This document shows positions 59,338-64,000 of a stretch of DNA of 64,000 bases, in pieces. Origin of the DNA: CAVOEB01 sp965249645. Lineage in GTDB: Bacteria; Pseudomonadota; Alphaproteobacteria; UBA828; JAPUJA01. The DNA is taken from positions 1,116,001 through 1,180,000 of the forward strand of contig CBDFML010000012.1 of assembly GCA_965249645.1 (NCBI GenBank), in the 5' to 3' direction. A model generated the notes under the pieces. That model did not search any database and had not been told where the DNA came from. It was given only the letters and a program-made list of their open reading frames with translations. Each line of letters starts with the position of its first letter. Position 1 is the stretch's first letter. The translations under genes and the position numbers were made by a program.

Positions 59338-61399
59338 CGGTGCCCGTCGCCTCCGGCTGCGCCGCCGCCGCGCTCGCCGTACATTGCGCCATGGTTTCCG
59401 ACGCCCGGCTGACGGGGTCGGTCATGTAGTAGTTCGTGACCGGGCTTGCAAACGCTTCCGCACCCATCTGGCCGACCGTGCCGAATTCGCCCCATGCCGC
59501 CGACGCGATCGCGTCGATCTCGCCCAGGTGCGGCACCGCCTCGATCATGCGCGCGCGCAGACCCGCGAGATCGTCATAGGGCAGCGTCTGGCCGAGCGCG
59601 TCGGACAGCGCGCGCAGGATCGCCCAGTCCTCGCGCGCGTCGCCGGGCGGAAACACCGCGCGCGAGCCCCTCTGGACCCGCCCTTCGGTGTTGACCCAGG
59701 TGCCGTCTTTCTCGGTGTAGGCCGCGCCCGGCAGGATGACGTCGGCGCGGTGCGCGCCGGCATCGCCGTGGTGACCCTGATAGACCACGAAGGCGTCGCC
59801 CAGACGTGTCATGTCGATCTCATCGGCGCCCAGCAGGTAGACCAGCCCGATCTCGCCCCCTTGCGCGGCCTCGAGAATTCCCCTCATGTCGCGCCCGCCT
59901 GCTTCGGGTACGACGCCGAGGTCGAGCCCCGCCACGCGCGCGGCCGCGGTGTGCAGCATGTTAAATCCGTTCCACTCCGGCGTGACAAACCCGGCGGCTT
60001 CCGCGATGGCACGGGTGGCGGCCAGCACTGCCGCCCCGTCGGGTCGGGCGAGCGCGCCCTGCCCGACCACGATCATGCCCCGCCCGGCTCCCTTGAGACT
60101 GTCGGCGAAGGGGTGCGTGCCAGCGGCAATTTCGGCCAGTGTCTGCGGCCCCGCGCCCAGAGTGTCGGCGGGGTAGGTAAGGTCCGCCTGCGGCCCGACC
60201 ACGGCGATCGGGAAATCGCCGGCGGTGGCAACCCAGCGCTTGCGCAGCCGGGCATTGATCAAGGGCGCTTCAACGCGCGGATTGCTGCCCACCAGCAGGC
60301 AGACGTCCGCGTCCCCAATGCCCGCGATGGTCGTGTTGAACAAGTATCCCGCCCGGCAGCCCGGGTCGATCGCTGCGCCGTCCTGGCGGCAATCGAGATG
60401 GCCCGAGCCCAGCCGGCCGATCAGATCTTTGAGCGCGAACATTGTTTCGGCATCGGCAAGATCGCCTGCGAGCGCCGCGATCTGCGGACCCGACAGGCTT
60501 TTCGCCTTCGCCGCGACGGTCTCGAATGCCTCGCTCCAGGTCACTGGCTCCAGCCGCCCCGCCCGTCGCACCATCGGGGTATCGAGCCGCTGGCGGCGCA
60601 GCCCGTCGCAGGCAAAGCGCGTCTTATCCGCGATCCATTCCTCGTTGACGTCCTCGTTCAGACGCGGCAGGACACGCATCACCTCGCGGCCGCGGGAATC
60701 GACCCGGATGTTCGAGCCCACCGCGTCCATTACGTCGACGCTCTCGGTCTTGACCAGCTCCCACGAGCGGGCGTTGAACGCATAGGGCTTCGAGGTCAGC
60801 GCGCCGACCGGGCAGATATCGATGATGTTGCCCGACAACTCCGAGCTCAGCGCCTTCTCGACATAGGTGCCGATTTCCATGTGCTCGCCGCGCCCCGTGA
60901 CTCCCAAATCCTCGACACCGGCGATTTCGGTGGCGAAGCGGACGCAGCGGGTGCAGTGGATGCAGCGGGTCATGATCGTCTTGACCAGCGGCCCCAGTTC
61001 CTTGTCCTCGACCGCCCGCTTCGCCTCGGGGAAGCGTGTGTGGTCGCGGCCGTAGGCCATCGCCTGGTCCTGCAGGTCGCATTCGCCGCCCTGATCGCAA
61101 ATCGGACAGTCCAGCGGGTGATTGATGAGCAGGAACTCCATCACCCCCTCGCGCGCCGTCTTGGCTGCCGGCGAGTTTGTGTGGATGACCATGCCGTCGC
61201 CGCACGGCATCGCGCAGCTTGCTATCGGCTTGGGCGACTTCTCCATCTCGACCAGGCACATGCGGCAGTTGCCCGCGATCGAGAGCCGTTCGTGATAGCA
61301 AAAATGAGGAATCTCGACGCCCAGTTTCTGGCACGCCTGGAGCACTGTCGTGCCGGGCTCGACCTCGATCTCGATGCCGTTGATGGTCAGCGTCGGCAT
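59330..61399 (-). CDS. nuoG: NADH-quinone oxidoreductase subunit G
   Basis: 689 residues. N-terminal 2Fe-2S domain with PHFCYHERLSIAGNCRMCLV, His-ligated cluster HPLDCPICDQGGECDLQD, then 4Fe-4S CIHCTRCVRFATEIAG, followed by a degenerate molybdopterin-oxidoreductase-like domain (from about residue 220). The N7 cluster Cys set of E. coli NuoG is not evident, usual for alphaproteobacteria. Overlaps nuoH by eight bases. Confidence 0.96.
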   Translation of the reverse strand: MPTLTINGIEIEVEPGTTVLQACQKLGVEIPHFCYHERLSIAGNCRMCLVEMEKSPKPIASCAMPCGDGMVIHTNSPAAKTAREGVMEFLLINHPLDCPICDQGGECDLQDQAMAYGRDHTRFPEAKRAVEDKELGPLVKTIMTRCIHCTRCVRFATEIAGVEDLGVTGRGEHMEIGTYVEKALSSELSGNIIDICPVGALTSKPYAFNARSWELVKTESVDVMDAVGSNIRVDSRGREVMRVLPRLNEDVNEEWIADKTRFACDGLRRQRLDTPMVRRAGRLEPVTWSEAFETVAAKAKSLSGPQIAALAGDLADAETMFALKDLIGRLGSGHLDCRQDGAAIDPGCRAGYLFNTTIAGIGDADVCLLVGSNPRVEAPLINARLRKRWVATAGDFPIAVVGPQADLTYPADTLGAGPQTLAEIAAGTHPFADSLKGAGRGMIVVGQGALARPDGAAVLAATRAIAEAAGFVTPEWNGFNMLHTAAARVAGLDLGVVPEAGGRDMRGILEAAQGGEIGLVYLLGADEIDMTRLGDAFVVYQGHHGDAGAHRADVILPGAAYTEKDGTWVNTEGRVQRGSRAVFPPGDAREDWAILRALSDALGQTLPYDDLAGLRARMIEAVPHLGEIDAIASAAWGEFGTVGQMGAEAFASPVTNYYMTDPVSRASETMAQCTASAAAAQPEATGTDG

Positions 61400-61415
61400 G
61401 GTGTTCCCCGCGCGC

Positions 61416-62696
61416 TCACGCCGCCGCCGAGCCGCGGTGCGCCTTGATGCGCGCCTCGAGTTCGGGACGGAAATGACGGATCAGGCCCTGCACCGGCCAG
61501 GCGGCCGCATCGCCCAATGCGCAAATGGTGTGACCCTCGATCTGACCCACCACCGCGTCGAGCGTGTCGATCTCTTCAACGCTCGCCTCGCCCTCGATCA
61601 TGCGGACCATGGTGCGGTAGACCCAGCCCGTGCCCTCACGGCACGGCGTGCACTGGCCGCAACTCTCATGCATGTAGAAATGCGACAGCCGCGCGATCGC
61701 CGCCACGATGTCGGTCGATTTATCCATCACGATGACCGCTGCCGTGCCGAGACCCGACTTGACCCCGATCAGCGAGTCGAAATCCATCGTGATGGTGTCG
61801 CAGATCGATTTGGGCAGGCAGGGCACCGACGAGCCGCCCGGAATGATCGCCAGCAGGTTGTCCCAGCCGCCGCGCACACCGCCCGCGTGGGTCTCGATCA
61901 GCTCGCGCAGCGGAATGCCCATTTCCTCTTCCACGTTGCACGGCTTGTTCACATGGCCCGAGATGCAGAACAGCTTGGTGCCAGTGTTCTTCGGCTTGCC
62001 GAGCCCTGCGAACCACGCGGCGCCGCGCTTGAGAATCGCCGGCACCACCGCGATGGTCTCGACGTTGGTCACCGTCGTCGGGCAGCCGTACAAACCCGCC
62101 GCCGCCGGAAACGGTGGCTTGAGGCGCGGCTGGCCCTTCTTGCCCTCGAGCGATTCGAGCAGCCCGGTCTCCTCGCCGCAGATATAGGCGCCGGCACCGC
62201 GATGAACGTAGAGGTCGAAATTCCAGCCCGCCCCGGCGGCATTCTTGCCCAGCAGACCGGCGTCGTAGGCCTCTGCGATTGCCGCGTCGAGCCGCTCCGC
62301 CTCGCGGAAAAATTCGCCCCGCACATAGATGTAGCCGGCATGCGCTCCCATGCCAACGCCGGCGTAGAGACAGCCCTCGATCAGCTTGTGGGGGTCGTGG
62401 CGCATGATGTCCCGGTCCTTGCAGGTGCCGGGCTCGCTTTCGTCGGCGTTGACCACGAGATAATGTGGCCGATCGCCGATCTCCTTGGGCATGAACGACC
62501 ATTTCAGGCCGGCTGGAAAACCGGCCCCACCCCGCCCGCGCAGCTCCGAGGATTTGACCTGCTCGACGATCCACTCGCGGCCCTTGCCGATCACCTCCGC
62601 TGCGCCGTCCCAGTCGCCGCGCGCCCGCGCACCGGCCAGGGCCCAGTCGTGAATGCCGTAAAGGTTGGTGAAGATCCGGTCCTTGTCGCTCAGCAT
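61416..62696 (-). CDS. nuoF: NADH-quinone oxidoreductase subunit F
   Basis: 426 residues from ATG 62694-62696 (MLSDKDRIFTNLYGIHDWAL). NADH and FMN binding: ELRGRGGAGFPAGLKWSFMP, VNADESEPGTCKDRDIMRHD, YICGEETGLLESLEGKKG; 4Fe-4S N3 cluster ESCGQCTPCREGTGW. Entry of electrons from NADH into complex I. Four bases after nuoE. Confidence 0.97.
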   Translation of the reverse strand: MLSDKDRIFTNLYGIHDWALAGARARGDWDGAAEVIGKGREWIVEQVKSSELRGRGGAGFPAGLKWSFMPKEIGDRPHYLVVNADESEPGTCKDRDIMRHDPHKLIEGCLYAGVGMGAHAGYIYVRGEFFREAERLDAAIAEAYDAGLLGKNAAGAGWNFDLYVHRGAGAYICGEETGLLESLEGKKGQPRLKPPFPAAAGLYGCPTTVTNVETIAVVPAILKRGAAWFAGLGKPKNTGTKLFCISGHVNKPCNVEEEMGIPLRELIETHAGGVRGGWDNLLAIIPGGSSVPCLPKSICDTITMDFDSLIGVKSGLGTAAVIVMDKSTDIVAAIARLSHFYMHESCGQCTPCREGTGWVYRTMVRMIEGEASVEEIDTLDAVVGQIEGHTICALGDAAAWPVQGLIRHFRPELEARIKAHRGSAAA

Positions 62697-62700
62697 CGTG

Positions 62701-63288
62701 CTAATTCGTTTCCTTGAGCGTGGTGGGGCCACCCTCGGGGGCGGAGGTCTGGCGCTCGATCTGGGGGCCGCTCTGCGGGGTTTCGCCCTTGTCCAGCGCG
62801 TCGAGCACTTCGACCGTGATTTTCGGGGTCAGGTCCTCGTAAAAATCGTCATTGATCTGCATCATCGGCGCATTGACGCAGGCGCCCAGGCACTCGACCT
62901 CCATCAGGCTGAACTTTCCATCCGCCGAACGCTCGCCGCATTTTATGTCGAGCCGTTTCTCGCATGCCCTGCTGATATCGTCCGAGCCGCGCAGCCAGCA
63001 GGGCGTCGTCCGGCAGACCTGGACATGGTGCTCGCCCACCGGCTCGGTGTTGAGCATGGTGTAGAAGCTCGCCACCTCGTAGACCCGGATACTCGACATG
63101 GCGAGCAGCTCGGCGACATGATCCATCGCCGCGCGGGGCAGCCAGCCGTGCTGACGTTGGGCGAGGTCGAGCAAGGGCAGCACCGCGCTGGCCTGGCGGC
63201 CCTCGGGGAACTTTGCGATATGGGCGTCCGCTTGCGCCCGATATTCCAGCGTGAAGGCAAAGTTCGCGGGCTGCTCGGGCAGGCTCAT
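62701..63288 (-). CDS. nuoE: NADH-quinone oxidoreductase subunit E
   Basis: 195 residues from ATG 63286-63288, overlapping the nuoD stop as ATGA; a longer frame reaching 63702 is within nuoD and is rejected. Thioredoxin-like 2Fe-2S protein: VCRTTPCWLRG, then CLGACVNAPMMQINDDFYEDL supplies the last two Cys. Tail of about 30 residues (PQSGPQIERQTSAPEGG) is low in complexity. Partner of NuoF. Confidence 0.96.
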   Translation of the reverse strand: MSLPEQPANFAFTLEYRAQADAHIAKFPEGRQASAVLPLLDLAQRQHGWLPRAAMDHVAELLAMSSIRVYEVASFYTMLNTEPVGEHHVQVCRTTPCWLRGSDDISRACEKRLDIKCGERSADGKFSLMEVECLGACVNAPMMQINDDFYEDLTPKITVEVLDALDKGETPQSGPQIERQTSAPEGGPTTLKETN

Positions 63289-64000
63289 CGGTCGATCTCC
63301 CCGAACACGACGTCCATGGCGCCGATTATGGCAACCGCGTCGGCCAGCATATGGCCCTTGGACATGAAATTCGTCGCCTGCAGATGGGCGAAGCCCGGGG
63401 CGCGGATCTTGCAGCGGTAGGGATTGGACGAGCCATCCGCCACCAGGTAGACGCCGAATTCGCCCTTGGGTGCCTCGACCGCCGTGTAGGTCTCGCCCTC
63501 GGGCACGTGATAGCCCTCGGTGTAGAGCTTGAAGTGATGGATCAGGGCTTCCATCGACTGCTTCATCTCGGCGCGTGGCGGCGGCGAAATCTTGAAGTCC
63601 TGGGTCTTGACCGGTCCGTCGGGCATCTGCTCGAGGCACTGGCGGATGATGGCGAGGGATTGGCGCATCTCTTCGACCCGGATCAGGTAGCGGTCGTAGC
63701 AATCGCCGTTCTTGCCCACCGGCACCTTGAACTCCATGCGGTCGTAGACGTCGTAGGGCTGCGCCTTGCGCAGATCCCAGGCAAGCCCAACGCCGCGGAT
63801 CATCGGGCCCGTAAAGCCCCAGTCTAGGGCGTTCTCGGCGCTGATCACGCCGATATCGACGAGACGCTGCTTGAAAATACGGTTCTGGTTCAGCAGCGCT
63901 TCCAGATCGTCGACAAACCTGGGAAACTCGTCGCAGAAGGTCGCGATGTCGTCGGCCAGTTCCGCGGGCATGTCGCGCGCCACACCACCCGGCCGGAAAT
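63285..64000 (-). CDS. nuoD: NADH-quinone oxidoreductase subunit D, C-terminal part (cut by window edge)
   Basis: The last 237 residues are in the window; the 5' end runs off the right edge. NuoD is the 49-kDa subunit at the quinone site. Visible: FRPGGVARDMPAELADDI, GPMIRGVGLAWDLRKAQPYD, VFRKV-type MEFKVPVGKNGDCYDRYLI, and the C-terminal GEFGVYLVADGSSNPYRCKI and FGEIDR end. Overlaps nuoE by four bases. The preceding nuoA-C genes lie outside. Confidence 0.97.
   Translation of the reverse strand, partial: FRPGGVARDMPAELADDIATFCDEFPRFVDDLEALLNQNRIFKQRLVDIGVISAENALDWGFTGPMIRGVGLAWDLRKAQPYDVYDRMEFKVPVGKNGDCYDRYLIRVEEMRQSLAIIRQCLEQMPDGPVKTQDFKISPPPRAEMKQSMEALIHHFKLYTEGYHVPEGETYTAVEAPKGEFGVYLVADGSSNPYRCKIRAPGFAHLQATNFMSKGHMLADAVAIIGAMDVVFGEIDR

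Noticed and set aside
59384..61447. 687-codon frame opposite nuoG
   Set aside because: Antisense shadow of a well-supported Fe-S protein gene; His/Arg/Asp-rich composition typical of such shadows.
1..64000. CRISPR arrays, insertion sequences, prophage genes, tRNA genes
   Set aside because: No repeat-spacer pattern, transposase, integrase or tRNA-like sequence was recognised, and intergenic gaps are almost all shorter than 240 bases.

Overview
The window is a dense, GC-rich stretch of alphaproteobacterial core genome, most like Rhodospirillales and relatives. The evidence is gene order (tpiA-secG-pyrG; trpE, trpGDC-moaC-moeA-lexA; comEC; gltX-gltA; rpsB-tsf-pyrH-frr-uppS-cdsA-rseP-bamA-lpxD-fabZ-lpxA-lpxI; dnaE; lolC/lolD; proS; a nuo operon followed by birA-coaX-rnj), a lexA promoter carrying the alphaproteobacterial GTTC-N7-GTTC type SOS box, a short ProS without the insertion domain, and a DUF1467 protein. 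No tRNA or rRNA gene, insertion sequence, prophage or CRISPR array was seen. No gene-free stretch exceeds about 240 bases.

Layout. 1-1756 (minus): tpiA, secG and the first 77 codons of pyrG. 1939-5634 (plus): a PpiD-type foldase, trpE and an 86-residue orphan. 5768-9394 (minus): a copper module (copA, cueR) plus a YibQ-type polysaccharide deacetylase, sitting between trpE and trpGDC. 9605-14597 (plus): trpG, trpD, trpC, moaC, moeA and lexA. 14793-19658: a small dual-specificity-like phosphatase, two tandem paralogous 66-67 residue proteins, a frameshifted comEC and two tandem short-chain dehydrogenases. 19782-25868 (plus): a secreted Sel1-repeat/HtrA-like protease fusion, a cyclase-family protein, gltX and gltA. 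26089-38328 (minus): translation, envelope and lipid A genes from rpsB to lpxI. 38502-48618 (minus): dnaE, lolD, lolC, proS, a secreted protein, tag, a DUF1467 protein, mce and mlaA. 48679-64000 (minus): rnj, coaX, birA and nuoN back to a partial nuoD.

How the genes work together. The right third encodes complex I and cofactor genes. The middle is the envelope-building cluster: CDP-diacylglycerol, undecaprenyl diphosphate, lipid A acylation, BamA, Skp, RseP and lipoprotein export. The left third covers tryptophan and molybdopterin synthesis, SOS control and copper export.

Most of this is ordinary. The parts that depart from the usual order are: dxr is absent between cdsA and rseP, where there is a strong-looking promoter instead; lpxB is absent after lpxI; the trp cluster is split by the copper module; comEC has a one-base frameshift; there is a pair of tandem tiny paralogs; and there is a two-block Sel1 protein fused to a protease. 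I found no convincing new multi-gene system.
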